Part shown: positions 23,692-34,691 of the stretch, one piece after another | Layout of the letters: the number at the start of each line of letters is the position of its first letter | Position numbering within the stretch: position 1 is the stretch's first letter | NCBI RefSeq assembly: GCF_020509005.1 | Contig: NC_063013.1 | Span: 4,960,001 to 5,024,000, forward strand | DNA: 64,000 bases | DNA from: Fulvia fulva | Taxonomy: Eukaryota; Ascomycota; Dothideomycetes; Mycosphaerellales; Mycosphaerellaceae | Direction of reading: 5' to 3' | Notes under the pieces: generated by a model | Database searches by the model: none | What the model was told of the DNA's origin: nothing | Seen by the model: only the letters and a program-made list of their open reading frames with translations | Translations under genes and position numbers: made by a program

Positions 23692-25329
23692 TCATGATTC
23701 GCTGCGTGGCCGTGTTCGGGTAGAGCTCCGTCCTCGTCCGGCTTCGACATCGCTCATTGCGGCTTCGTAGGTAGGTATAGGTGGACTGTTACTGCGTAGT
23801 AGGCGTTGCTGTTCTTCGTCGGGCTCGAAAGCACCGCTTGCTCGTGGGGTGGTATCTGAGTCGGTGGCATCATCTTCCTCCGGGCTTTCGTATTCAGGTG
23901 GTGGGAACTCTGCTGGCTCGAGTGGAAGTCCTGGATCGATCAACTGCTGGCTGCTTGATGCCTCGCTTCTGCCTTCTCCTGGGTCGTCCTCTTCCTGCAC
24001 ATCCATAATGTTGAATTGTGCAAGTGAGATATCTGTTGGCGATCGCTCCGGTCCAGGGCTTCTTGTTGGTCGGCCTTGAAGTCGTATTTGAGCACTACTT
24101 GTACGACCATGACCCGGCACCCAACCTTGCCCCTCGCGAATCCCTTCCCGGCCACCTTCAAGCAAAATGCTCCCAGCTTCGCTGCCATATGGTGGAGGTG
24201 GCGCCAGGCTGCCCGTCATCGGCGCCAGACCCCATTTCTTAACGTTGGCCTCAATGAACACGAAGCCCATCTGCCCAAAATTGACGTGCACTGTTGCGGG
24301 ACCATTCGCGCCAACCGTGGGAAAGAAATTGTGTAGCTTCATGCCGTGACATACATCTTCCAATTTCTTACCATTCCTTGTGAAGAAGATTGTCCCGGTA
24401 CGAGGCCTGTATCCAACTCCTACTACATCTCCTTGCACAAAAGGTGGCCCGTATCCTGTTGAGCTAAATGGTTGGTTGAAGCGTCGATGGCCGTTTGATT
24501 GATACGAGATCGAGTATTTGTGTAGTCCAGGTAATCGGAAGAGTGGATATGGCTTAGTTGTGACGCCCACGCTCACCAGAGTCGTCTCTGGCTTATCGTA
24601 GAGCTTGGCTTCCCAATAATACACCTCATTCTGCTTAGGCATTGGTAGGTTGCTCTGCACACTGCATTCGGAGTCGAAGAACTCGATCTCCGTCCTTGCC
24701 TCGACGAAGCAGTTGGCGATTTCCAATTCCGGTTCAAATTCCCACGCTGAGACTCCCTTCTCTTGTATTGCCAGAAACTGTGATAAGGATATATCGGATT
24801 GGACGGACTCGGGAGGGTTCGCTTGCACGAATGCTAGGGAATGTCAGCACAGCGGTACTACACCATGTGTGTGTATGGTCTCACCCTTCGCTCTGAAGTA
24901 GTCCGTCCGCTCATTGTCACTCATCTCAGCCAATGCATCCTCCTCCTCCCTCAGGAACGACTGCTCATCGTCAAACTCTCCCGGTCGACTTATCCGATCC
25001 AAGAAGATACGCCCTCGACTCGTATAGCGAAAGAAGTACACGACAAGTATGACGATGCCCACCAGCGCCGCCGAGCCAAAGGCAGACAACATTCCTATGA
25101 GAATACCCTTGCCCGTTGAGTTGAGACCAAAGGCCGAAATCGTCGTCGGCTGCTGCCATGGAGCTCTGTCACCATACCTGAGCCAGTTGTTGCCATGTCC
25201 AGCTTGCTGTGCCTGCTCGAAGCCATGGCCGGCTATTTCGGGTGCCTGCGTGGAGTGCGAGGTGTAGGCTGTCGCAAGCGTCGAGGGCAGCTTGTACCCA
25301 TCGCCATCTCTCGGCGCAGACTGCGCCAT
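23692..25329 (-). CDS. ssh4: Ssh4-like transmembrane SPRY protein, ubiquitin-ligase adaptor
   Basis: Two exons, 24885-25329 and 23692-24833 with a 51-bp intron, encode 528 residues. One membrane helix (about residues 75-97, ILIGMLSAFGSAALVGIVIL) is followed by a SPRY domain (about 190-335, with VSVGVTTKPYPLFRLPG and GDVVGVGYRPRTGTIFFTRNG). A long acidic tail carries two PPxY motifs (PPPY in PPPPYGSE and PPEY in FPPPEYES). In yeast, Ssh4/Ear1 sit in endosomal or vacuolar membranes and use PPxY motifs to bring the Nedd4-type ligase Rsp5 to membrane cargo. The same domain order supports that role here. A solo LTR lies about 400 bp upstream of its start codon. Confidence 0.88.
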
Positions 25330-25719
25330 CGGCGGGAATGCGTCTCCAGGACGAGGTGATTATCGCACACAGTCGCGCGATGCGATGTGGTTGTGCAGTC
25401 GTCTCCGCGCCAGGACAAAGTATGCCGTCCGGGGATGTGCTCGATCTGAGCGGGCGAAGGCGAATGCCTGATGGCTTCCGGATCGTGGTACGTAGGTGCG
25501 CTGTGTGAGGTATTCGGCAGTCAAGCAGACGGTGTTGTTTAGTGCAGTCGTGAACACGGCAGAGCATGTGGCCGAGAGATGGCTGTGGTTGCGTCGCGGC
25601 AGTAGTCTAGAATGACGAAGGTCCGCACGCGGCACATCTGATTCGCTGCAGGACCGAGGGTGGCACAGCTGGAGACTGCGCTGATCTGATCCGCCTGTTT
25701 CACTCTAAATCCAGCCGCT
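25330..25719. other. Intergenic region upstream of ssh4
   Basis: No gene is recognisable; the several overlapping short frames have no family features. It probably holds the ssh4 promoter. Confidence 0.5.
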
Positions 25720-25724
25720 GAAAC

Positions 25725-25958
25725 TGTTGAGAACATACAGGCCGCAGGACAAGCATATGGGTGTGGGTGTGTCATGTGACTAGATCACGTGACTAGGGTT
25801 TGCCAGCCCATAGGCTAGCAAACATCCGGACACCTAGCATCTACCTACACCAACACCGGCGATACTGTATGTAGATACACGCTATCCCATTGGGTCCTTC
25901 TTCGTCTTTCGTGTGATCCGCCGTCTTCCACTGCTGCGCAACTCGTACCTGTTTAACA
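25725..25958 (+). repeat. Solo copia LTR, not RIPped
   Basis: 234 bp, TGTTGAGAAC...CTGTTTAACA, flanked by GAAAC at 25720-25724 and 25959-25963. It is the unmutated relative of the copia LTR at 1-157. It carries an 11-bp stem with a 4-base loop at 25798-25823 (one mismatch) and a TCACGTGAC motif. A single LTR with one target duplication is what LTR-LTR recombination leaves after deleting an element. It is shorter than the roughly 400-bp length usually needed for RIP. Confidence 0.95.
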
Positions 25959-25963
25959 GAAAC

Positions 25964-26420
25964 AATGGGAAGACAGCGACTCTCAAGCTTCGACCACCGT
26001 ACAAGTTACAACATGTTCGACCGTCTGTCTATCGTCCCGTACCACTGACCGCCCCCTGGTTCCAGCGCGGCTACTCACAGATGTATCATGTCGCCCTCAG
26101 CCATGGGCCATGGCACAGCGCTGTGCAGCCTGTGCTGGCCATCCTGGTCTTGTGCATGAACGACCCTCACTCGTGGGCAGGAACAACACTCGCACCACAT
26201 CGACAGAAATAATGCCATGAGACACGGCAGCGAGGCAAAGAGTGCATTGGCCTGTTGTCGTCGCAACCACCTGTACGACCAGATTTCTACATGGCCACTC
26301 ACCACTTAAGCATCCAGTCACTTCACTACTATCCAGGTTCGCAACACGCAGCGACACAACGCCGCGCTAACCCCCAGTTCCTTCATCAATCATGCGACCA
26401 CAGCAAGGCGTGCATGAACC
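25964..26420. other. Intergenic gap
   Basis: Between the solo LTR and the 3' end of the hydrolase fusion gene. I see no gene or repeat. Confidence 0.5.
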
Positions 26421-28547
26421 TTAGATTGTCCGCTCGAACTCCCTGGCAATGTCAAACACCTTCCCATCAGTTCCGCTGGCACCAAGCAATGTCACACCAA
26501 AAGGCAACTTCTCGCCAGCCCATGTCTGGTACGTCGATGCCGGAAGCGCAATGGCACACAAATCGAGCACGTTACCGAAGTGCGTGAAGTATCCCAGCTT
26601 GCTATTTAACGCAATCGGATCAGCCTCCATCGCAGCAACGGTCGGGTGGCAAGTCGTTGTTGGGACCAACAGCACATCGATATCTTCGAAGATCTGCGCC
26701 GCTTGTCTTGTGTATTCTGCCTGGAGGTGTAGATCTCGGAACACTTCCCACGGCTTGACGTCTTTCGACATGGCGCTTTCCAGCAATGACTTCGTCGCCG
26801 GATGAAATGAAGCGGAGTGCTTCGCGATGAAGTCCGGACCTATACAGGCGATCCGTTCCTGCAGAAGAGCACCATCGTAGAGCAAGTCGCCGCCTGCCTC
26901 GAACGGCTTCCACTTTATCTCTTGAGGTATACCGCCAGCCGACTTGATCCGCTCCACAGCTTGCGCGAACTCAGTCTGATATTCAGTGCTGCAGTGCTCC
27001 AGTGCGGCTTGAGGCGGCACTCCGAACGTGAAGCCACCAGCTCGCACACCTCGAAAGTCAGCATGCCACAACGCTAGAGACTGTTGAGTCTTCGCGTATG
27101 GGTCTGCATCATCTGGTCCCTGGTCCATCACGAGCCAGACTTTTTTTGCTTCTTCCACAGTAGGTGCCAGCACAGTCACAGTATCGAGGCTCTTACAGGC
27201 AGGCACGAGGCCTTGAGCGCTGAATGTACCTTTAGTAGGCTTGTACCCTGTGATGCCATTAAAAGCAGCAGGTACTCTTCCAGATCCAGCAGTGTCTGTG
27301 CCGAGTGCAAACGTGACCAGACCTGTACCTACGGCCACAGCAGAACCTGAGGAAGAGCCGCCAGAGATGCGGTCGTGCGCATAGGCGCTTCTTGGTGTCC
27401 CATACGGAGATCGAGCACCCGAAAGTCCTGTTGCCAGCTGATCGAGGTTTGTCTTGCCGACGAAGATGGCGCCGGCCGCTGTCAATACGTTCACGACCTT
27501 GGCATTTTCTATTGGCATGTAGGCAGAGGCTTCACAAGCTGCTTTCGTCTGCACTCCTGCAACGTCGATGTTGTCTTTCACGGCAAATGGCACACCGTAT
27601 AACTCCGGCAGTGCTCTACCAGCAAAACGATCCTCTATCGCACGCGCCTCAGCAATCAGTTCCTGCGGTGACCGAAGGTAAGTCCACACAGCTGGGTCCT
27701 TCTTCTGGTATGCATCGACCCGCATAAGCACCTCTTTCACGACCTCTGTAGGCTTGACCTGACCAGTGCTATACTGCCTCCTCAGCCCCCTAATCGAAAT
27801 ATCTCCCGCAAAGCCAGGTGGCGTAGTAGGCGGAGTCTGTACCTGCGGCGGCACTTGATTGACCAACTCTGTCGACGTCCCAATAAACCCAAACAGACCA
27901 TCATACGAGCACAGCATATCCAGTGTGCTGGTATAGAAAGGTTCCCAGAATCCATCGGTACAATCCGCCAGAACACAACACTCAAACCCGCGATCTGCCG
28001 CTTCTCGCGCTGTAGTGTTGACACAGCACTCTGTCGTCACGCCAGCGAAGAGGAGATGCGTAATGCCTCGTGCAAGAAGCGCTCTGTGCAGCATCGTGTC
28101 CCAGAAGGAGCCCTTGCCTGGTTTATCGATGACTACCTCTCCAGGAATTGGCTTGAGCTCGTCAATGATATCGTGACCGTACTCTCCACGAACTAACAGT
28201 CTCCCCATTGGTCCTTCATCCCCAATGCCCATGGTATGGTGGCCACTTGGTGCTGAAATCTGGCGGAGCCGCTTTGAAGGTGGCAGATCTGACAGATCAG
28301 GCTTGTGTCCTTCGCGTGTATGGACGACATATAGACCCAATGCGCGAGCTGCTTCAAGCGCACGTTGAGTACGTGGGACAATGTCTCTGACCTTTTGAAA
28401 CAGGTCGTTGTTGCCGCATTGGATTTGGCCGAAGCCGTTGTAGTCTAGGAAGTCGCGTTGCATGTCGATGATGATTAAAGCGGTCGATTCTGGTCGAAAC
28501 TTGTATGCATAAGGCCGTGCTGACGGGAGCTCCATTGTTTGTGCCAT
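26421..28547 (-). CDS. Biuret hydrolase-allophanate hydrolase fusion protein
   Basis: One exon, 708 residues, two complete hydrolases. Residues 1-232 are a cysteine hydrolase of the isochorismatase fold: Asp28 in LIIIDMQRDF, Lys142 in VIDKPGKGSF, Cys175 in GVTTECCVN. The stretches TREGHKPDLSDLP and GHDIIDELKPI match what I know of biuret hydrolase (BiuH) rather than isochorismatase. Residues 245-708 are an amidase-signature domain closest to allophanate hydrolase (AtzF/Dur1): Lys324 in VKDNIDVAG, the cis-Ser in GGSSSGSA (398/399), and the nucleophile Ser422 in TDTAGSGRVPAA. The C-terminal accessory domain found in many allophanate hydrolases is absent. Expected chemistry: biuret to allophanate plus ammonia, then allophanate to ammonia and CO2. 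RutB-type ureidoacrylate or another carbamoyl substrate is the main alternative for the first domain. It clusters with an oxygenase, permease and regulator. Confidence 0.88.
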   Translation of the reverse strand: MAQTMELPSARPYAYKFRPESTALIIIDMQRDFLDYNGFGQIQCGNNDLFQKVRDIVPRTQRALEAARALGLYVVHTREGHKPDLSDLPPSKRLRQISAPSGHHTMGIGDEGPMGRLLVRGEYGHDIIDELKPIPGEVVIDKPGKGSFWDTMLHRALLARGITHLLFAGVTTECCVNTTAREAADRGFECCVLADCTDGFWEPFYTSTLDMLCSYDGLFGFIGTSTELVNQVPPQVQTPPTTPPGFAGDISIRGLRRQYSTGQVKPTEVVKEVLMRVDAYQKKDPAVWTYLRSPQELIAEARAIEDRFAGRALPELYGVPFAVKDNIDVAGVQTKAACEASAYMPIENAKVVNVLTAAGAIFVGKTNLDQLATGLSGARSPYGTPRSAYAHDRISGGSSSGSAVAVGTGLVTFALGTDTAGSGRVPAAFNGITGYKPTKGTFSAQGLVPACKSLDTVTVLAPTVEEAKKVWLVMDQGPDDADPYAKTQQSLALWHADFRGVRAGGFTFGVPPQAALEHCSTEYQTEFAQAVERIKSAGGIPQEIKWKPFEAGGDLLYDGALLQERIACIGPDFIAKHSASFHPATKSLLESAMSKDVKPWEVFRDLHLQAEYTRQAAQIFEDIDVLLVPTTTCHPTVAAMEADPIALNSKLGYFTHFGNVLDLCAIALPASTYQTWAGEKLPFGVTLLGASGTDGKVFDIAREFERTI

Positions 28548-29033
28548 TGTTGCTAATGATCTCCCTTACACGTGTCGAGGGTGAAGAACGAAAGAATGTT
28601 TACAATTGAAAATCACGCGATGGACGGAGAGCTCTTTCACGCGTAGCTATGGCGGCCGCGGTGGTCTGAATTTCCGGCAAGTGGCCTTGACACGTGAAGA
28701 GATGGGGATATGCATGTTCGGCGGCGATGGGTGTTGATAGGAAGGAAGAGGTGTGATTGTCGGCAGCTTGTGGGCTTGCCGGCGGGCCAGCTCCAAAACC
28801 CAAGCTCGGGCCTACGGCGCAAGGCCTGGCCGGTAGCAGCTATTTATCATACTCATGCTGTTTGTTTCTCGGTATGTGGTATGATAAGGCATGTGGCCTT
28901 CACACGTTGAGTTGCTGACTGTGACGGTGCAGTCACCGCCTCAGAGGTCTTGCTACCATGGCTTGGCGACTACTGGAAGGAACGATAGACATGCAGCAGG
29001 ACCACATTGTCCACGACGGCTAGCAATGTCGAC
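28548..29033. other. Intergenic gap
   Basis: Upstream of the hydrolase fusion and downstream of the oxygenase gene. No gene seen; it should contain the promoter of the fusion gene. Confidence 0.5.
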
Positions 29034-30135
29034 CTAAGCCACCACACCACCCTTCACAAACCCCTTCGTCTTCGCCTCCTCTCCACTCAATCTACTTCTC
29101 GCCAATCTAGACCAAACATAATCCCCCGCCACAATTGGCTCATACTCCGCCTTCGTCCCCTCTGGCACACAAGTCGGCAACGGGTCCAACACAGTATCAT
29201 AACTCGGCCCAAAGAAGAACGGGATACTATACCTCTCCTGCCCCGTAGCATTGTGCACCCGATGCACCGTCGATATGAACACATCGTTCGACCAGCGCGC
29301 TAACATATCTCCAATATTCACGACGAACGTCCCAGCCACGGGAGGAGCCTGAATCCATTGACCGTCCACGTTGAGGATCTGGAGTGCTGGTTGGGTTCCT
29401 TGTAGGAGAATTGTGAAAGCTTCGATGTCGGTGTGGGCGCCTATGCCTAGAGCGTCGGGGTTGGTGGGGTCTTGGGCAGGGTACTTGAGCAGGCGGAGCA
29501 TTGCGCCAGGTTGGCGGATGGCGGGGTCGAAGTAGTCGGGAGGGAGATGTAAGACTGTGGCGAATAGTCGTACCATGCGTCGGGCGAGGGTGAGGACTTC
29601 GCCGTAATATGCTGCCACACTGGGTTTGAAGGTTGACATTTGAGGCCAAGCATTGGGGCCTTGCATTGGACTTCCTTTCGCTTCAACACTGACGCCATCG
29701 AAGTGAGGGTCCAGATCAGGCTCATGGCCACAATTGAAAGCCTCGTTCAGATCAGCTTGCTTCGTCTCATCGGTCCGTACTTCGGCCATGGGTTCGTAGC
29801 CATGCAATACCGAGTTCTTCTTGTAGTTGATCTCGTTCTTCACCTCCAGCCGTTGGTCAAAGAACGTCTTTGCAGTCTGAAAGATCTCGTCTATTGTTGC
29901 TTGTGGAACGCCATGGTCCTAGGCCAGATCATGTCAGAGCCAATGCGAAGGGGCGATGATCTGTGAGACTGACTTTGACATAGAAGAATCCGACTCTGGT
30001 GCACGCATCTCTCAACTGAACAATAATCTGCTCCTCCGGATCTGCTAGAGAAATGGTCAGTATCTCACTGAACTCAGCCTTTCTCGCGATATTGCCAGCC
30101 AGCTGCCTCTGCCTCCCAGAGAACGAAGTGAACAT
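29034..30135 (-). CDS. 2-oxoglutarate/Fe(II)-dependent oxygenase (isopenicillin N synthase-like)
   Basis: Two exons, 29974-30135 and 29034-29918 with a 55-bp GTCAGT...CTAG intron, give 348 residues. The join yields GFFYVK-DHGV, the standard N-terminal signature. The iron ligands are His and Asp in GIGAHTDIEAFT and His in STVHRVHN; the 2-oxoglutarate-binding R-x-S is in RYSIPFFF. The start at 30135 is the first in-frame ATG giving a family-length N-terminus; an upstream exon cannot be excluded. The substrate is unknown. The family includes thymine 7-hydroxylase and many secondary-metabolism enzymes. Divergent pairing with an NCS1 permease and proximity to the biuret/allophanate fusion suggest oxidation of an imported nitrogen compound. 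Confidence 0.88.
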
Positions 30136-30641
30136 ATTGCGTGACAAACCATGAGTTTGCACACCGCAGCTCGTGTGCAATACTCAGTCGACTTTCGCCC
30201 AGTGTATAGTCTCGACCTTCAGCACCTGCAGTAGTACAGCTCAAGTACTATATTACCATCAAAGTAGCGAGCGTCCCGTGTAATAGACTTTCCCATAGCG
30301 AGCTGCATCGAGCTTCAGCGGAACAAAGCCAAGCTAAGCTGCGACCTGGCCGCCGGCTCCTGATAATAGCCGCGGCGGTCCTTGCGTACAGGGTTGCTCT
30401 CCGGCATGGATATGCTGCGCTATCGATACATACACTTTTGAGCGAACTCTGATAAGGCTTCTCAGCTCCGCAAAGATCCTGCATGGCGTTCTGTGGGGGT
30501 GAGTCTCGTGGGTGTGGGTCCTCGATAACGCACGCGACGGCCATATGATTGCCTTGGCTGGGAGGTGCATAAGTAGAGATGTCGGGTCGGTAGATGTCTG
30601 AGTTGTAGTGGTTTCTGGCGACCACAGCATTTGAAGGCAAC
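30136..30641. promoter_or_regulatory. Divergent promoter with clustered GATA sites
   Basis: 506 bp between the oxygenase (-) and permease (+) start codons. Four HGATAR sites, the binding consensus of AreA/Nit2-type nitrogen regulators, lie within 168 bp: TGATAA at 30361 and 30450, CGATAA at 30523, and CGATAG on the minus strand at 30420-30425. In random sequence about 0.5 would be expected in that length on both strands. This is compatible with nitrogen catabolite control of both genes. Confidence 0.55.
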
Positions 30642-32444
30642 ATGGCGGCGATCATCCGTCACCGCTTCGAAGCGGCCAAGGTCAACTTGAAGGCAAAGAC
30701 CAACAAATCCGGATGGATACTCAAGCAGGAGCCGACGTCGTTTGGCGATAAAGACACATGGAGCAATATCGATATGGACGTGACGCCAGTAGAGCGCCGA
30801 ACATGGACCAGCTTGACGATATTCGGCTTCTGGATGTCGGATGCCATGAATGCACAAGGCTGGATGGCGTGAGTATGCCATTCTCTTGAACGCAAGGCTT
30901 GACTGACGTTCTGTTTGTCCAGACCAGCTGCTATCATAGCAGTGGGCTTGACCTGGCGCGAAGCCGTCTACAGCATCATCCTCGGTCTTTGCATGCCCGC
31001 AATTGTCCTGGTGCTAAACGGTGCAATCGGGGCTCACCTGCACATCCCGTTCCCAGTAGCGGCCAGATCGAGCTTCGGCTTCACCTTCGCTCGCTTTGCG
31101 GTCGTCACAAGAATGATCACTGCGCTCTTCTGGCATGCCATCCAGACATACACAGGTTCCACGGCAATTACCCAAATGATCCGTGCAATGTGGCCAAGCT
31201 ACCTGGACATACCGAATCACCTACCAGAGTCCGCTGGGATTACATCGCAACAGTTGCTGTCCCACTTCATCTTCTGGACTATTCAATTCCCGATACTGTT
31301 GACACCACCACATAAGCTGAAGTCGTTCTTCGTGTTCAAGGTTGTGGTCACGGTGACAGCCTGTGTTGGCACGGTCATAGCGATGACTTCGAAAGCGGGT
31401 GGGACCGGCGACATCTGGAAGCAAGAGTACAGAGTCCACGGTGCTGAAAGATCCTGGTTGATACTGGCCAGTATGATGAGTGTTGCTGGTGGATGGGCAA
31501 CTATGGCTACCAATGTTCCCGACTTCACGCGCTATCTCCGCAATCCTCGTGGTGTGTACTGGCAAGGACTGTTTCTTCCCTTGATCGGTCTGGTGCTTGG
31601 ACTGTTTGGGATCATCTCCTGCTCGGCGGCCAAAGTCGTCTATGGCGAGTACATCTGGGATCCTTTGGCGCTGGCCGCGAAGTGGGACGGACCTTCTGGA
31701 CGATGCGGCGCTTTCTTCGTTGGACTTTGCTGGGTGGTTGCTCAAATTGGAACCAATCTGTCTGCTAATGTCATCTCGTTCGCAAATGATATGGTATCTT
31801 TGTTCCCAAGGTACGTTAACATTAGACGAGGTGCAATCTTTGCTACGATTGTTGCAGGGTGGATCATGGTTCCGTAAGTGTCGCCATGATTGTCATAGAT
31901 TCGGTCAGAGCTGACTGATATTCGCAGGTGGAAGATCGTTCATTCGGCTGCTTCACTGATGACCTTCATGTCAGGCCTTGCGATCTTCCTGGCACCAATC
32001 AGCGCGATCCTGGCCTGCGATTACTGGCTGGTCAAGAAGAGACACCTGGACGTACCGAGCCTCTATCGCCGCTACGCACGCTATCGTTACTGGTATGGCC
32101 TCAACTGGCGAGCAGCCGCTGCCTTCATCATTAGTGTCACTCCGAACGTCCCTGGACTTGCTCGCGCTGTCAACTCCAGCATTTCGTTACCATCGGGCAT
32201 CGTGCATGTCTACGACATGAACTACCTGTACGGCTTGATTTCTGCTGCAGTGATTTACGCCACACTGTCGTACTTCTTTCCAGCTGTTGAAACACTACTC
32301 GACGAGAGCATACTTGATGATGACCATTTCGTCGAAGGAATAGTAGAGTACAGTCCATCTGGGGAGCAGAAGACGGCTCGAAGCAACCAGACAGAGATTT
32401 CTATTGGTAGTAAAAAGAATCTGCAGGACTTTCACGATGTTTGA
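30642..32444 (+). CDS. NCS1-family nucleobase/allantoin-type permease (Fur type)
   Basis: Three exons, 30642-30868, 30923-31873 and 31928-32444, with 54-bp introns, give 564 residues, typical for fungal Fur/Dal4/Fui1 transporters. About twelve hydrophobic helices are visible between residues 60 and 500. Family landmarks include the N-terminal SNIDMDVTPVERRTW, the helix 1 region FWMSDAMNAQGWM, and NVPDFTRYLRNP. NCS1 proteins use a proton gradient to import uracil, uridine, allantoin, cytosine or related rings at the plasma membrane. Substrate cannot be read from sequence alone. It shares a promoter region with the oxygenase, which suggests co-regulation. Confidence 0.93.
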
Positions 32445-32561
32445 GGTGGTCAAGCATGCAGAATATATTTGATTCGCTCACAATTATCGTATGATCTGTA
32501 TCGTCCAAGATTTGTATTAACATTATGTTTGAGGCAATGTCGCAGTGTCGTGCTTTCACCG

Positions 32562-34691
32562 TCAGCTCATGCCGGGTAGCCAAGACCCGTCCAGGTCATT
32601 TGGTAAGTGCACGAACATGGCGTTTGGGTCGGGGAAGCCGGTATGATCGAGGCTGTAGTCACCGTGAAGAGGTCCATATGGAATGCTGCCGTTGGTTGTG
32701 GGATGCGGGAACCACTGTTGGGCCGGCGAAGCTTCCGTGCCTTGGACTGCAAACCCCATCGAGACTGGGCTCGTTGTGACTGAACTGTGATCAACATGCT
32801 GTGAGGTGATTCGTACTGGTTGACTGATGAAGGCAAGTGCCTGCTTCATGAAACTTGCGCCAGCCTCACTGTTGACCTTCAGCGTCCACTTGAATTCTTT
32901 CAGCTTCGTAGAATACTGGGCGCGTTCCTCCTCGGTCTGAGCCGTGTCTTGCAGCGCCTGCCCGAATGCATATATCAGGGCGCAGCATTTGGCTGAGGGG
33001 AAATACCAGAATGAGAGCAAATGCTGTGCTTGCAGGCGCTGCACAAAGTCTGTGGCGTTGCTCAAACGTTCTTTAGCAGCAACCCTCACCACCTGCACCA
33101 TTGTCGGATCCAGGTACTCCGTGGTGGCAAGCGCTCGTATGAGCACACGATGTATGCATACTTCAATGGTCAAATATGCCAGTCGTAGATAACCGACGCT
33201 CGAAAGTTTCATCGAGGCCGCTGAGTCCATCTTCAACGACTCTGGTAAAGTCAAAGACCAGTCTTTCAGTCTGATCTGTAAGGGCTTTATCTGCTCCAGG
33301 GAAGCCGCAAGACGATTTATACTGCTGTCGATGGCACGACATCCACGAGCCGAGAAAAGTGTCGAGAGTATGTCGGCCAAAATAGCGCTCAGATCGGCCA
33401 TGTGCGTGTAAACAAGTCTACCTCTGCCAACTTCGCTGCTCCCTTCGGTGTCGTCCTCGGTGGTCTCAGGAAAGTCCTCCTCAGATAGAGGCTCTACATC
33501 CCACTCTTCGTGGCTGATGAGAGATGGGCGGCTCTCGAGCAACGCCGAGAACTTGTCCTGCATGTAGAGTCCCCATCCTATCCGTCGCCGAACACCAACT
33601 TCCCAGTCAGGGATATCCCACTGAGAGGAGTCAAGATGTATGCCAAGGCCGTGGGCAATGTTGACCAGCTGCACCGTAAGACGATCACGCTGCTCGTTGG
33701 GAACCGGACCCATGAAAGCTTTCTGATATTGCGATAAGAGAAGCCCAGCCTGTATCGTCGATAGCTTCGGGCGACGCATCGTGTTTTGCAGAGCATTGAA
33801 TGCAAGAACCTGCAAGCGATCCGTGTCAATCCGGCGCACCGCTGCTAGAGCCTCGGAATAGGCCCAATACGATGATGCCAGAAGATAGACAGCGGCGAGT
33901 AGCGGTGGTGCGAACTCGCAAAACGACCGGCCATACTTTTCTATGAACACTTCCTTGTGCAAGATAGGGAACGAGGGGTGCACAATGCGGAAGTACAGCT
34001 GCACTAGCTCTGGACCATGACCTGCAGCAGTCTTTTCGATTTCGTCAATATCTGAGCGCTCTTGATCATAACCAGGCGTGCGTATGTCTGGGATGATCCG
34101 AAAAGCAGCAGAAGGGTGTACGAAGCGAATATGCTCGGCTTCTGGTTGAGAGTGGTCATCGCTTTCACCATCGTAACGCTCCAAGCGCTGTCCACCGTAT
34201 ACATCCGGGATGGCGTTAGGACCAACGTATTCTGAATGGTGGGAGTTCTGCAGACCCAAGGTACGCTTGAGTAACGAAGGTCCAGGCAAAGTGTCGTACT
34301 CTTCGACTCCTGTACCCGGCCGGATATGGATCGTTCTACTGCGCTTAGAAGGTGGTTGCGACTCTGCCGTGCTACCGGCGCTACCTTGAGCTGCTGACCG
34401 CTTCCTTGGCTGTGGCGCTTCTTCGTACTTGCAGGCTTGATTGTGGAATTTGCAGAGGACGCACATGGAGTATCCATGCTCGGTAACGCACTTACTGCCA
34501 TTGGGTGTTAGAGCCAAATTGCAATAGTTCGATCATGTCCATCTGCAACGTAGGCACGGGCGGCACATAGGGCGAACGCATCAGACGCACCTTTTGCGTC
34601 TTCGACAAGCATCACACGGACGACTGCGCTTGGTGCCGGCTTGGTCCTGCGTCGGCCGCGCTGCTGGCAGGCCGGGCTTGAATGCAGACAT
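32562..34691 (-). CDS. Zn2Cys6 transcription factor with fungal_trans domain
   Basis: Two exons, 34591-34691 and 32562-34494 with a 96-bp intron, encode 677 residues. The intron splits the binuclear zinc cluster: PCDACRRRKS from exon 1 joins KC, followed by MCVLCKFHNQACKY from exon 2, completing six Cys with CX2CX6C spacing in both halves. Basic Pro/Ser-rich linkers follow, then the middle homology domain (about 200-450; PELVQLYFRIVHPSFPILHKEVF, RRRIGWGLYMQDKFSALLESRPS). The style resembles Dal81/TamA and Urc2 regulators of nitrogen and pyrimidine use, but that assignment is from memory of family features. As the last gene of the cluster it is the obvious candidate for its specific regulator. 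The 3' end lies 117 bp from the permease stop. Confidence 0.9.
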
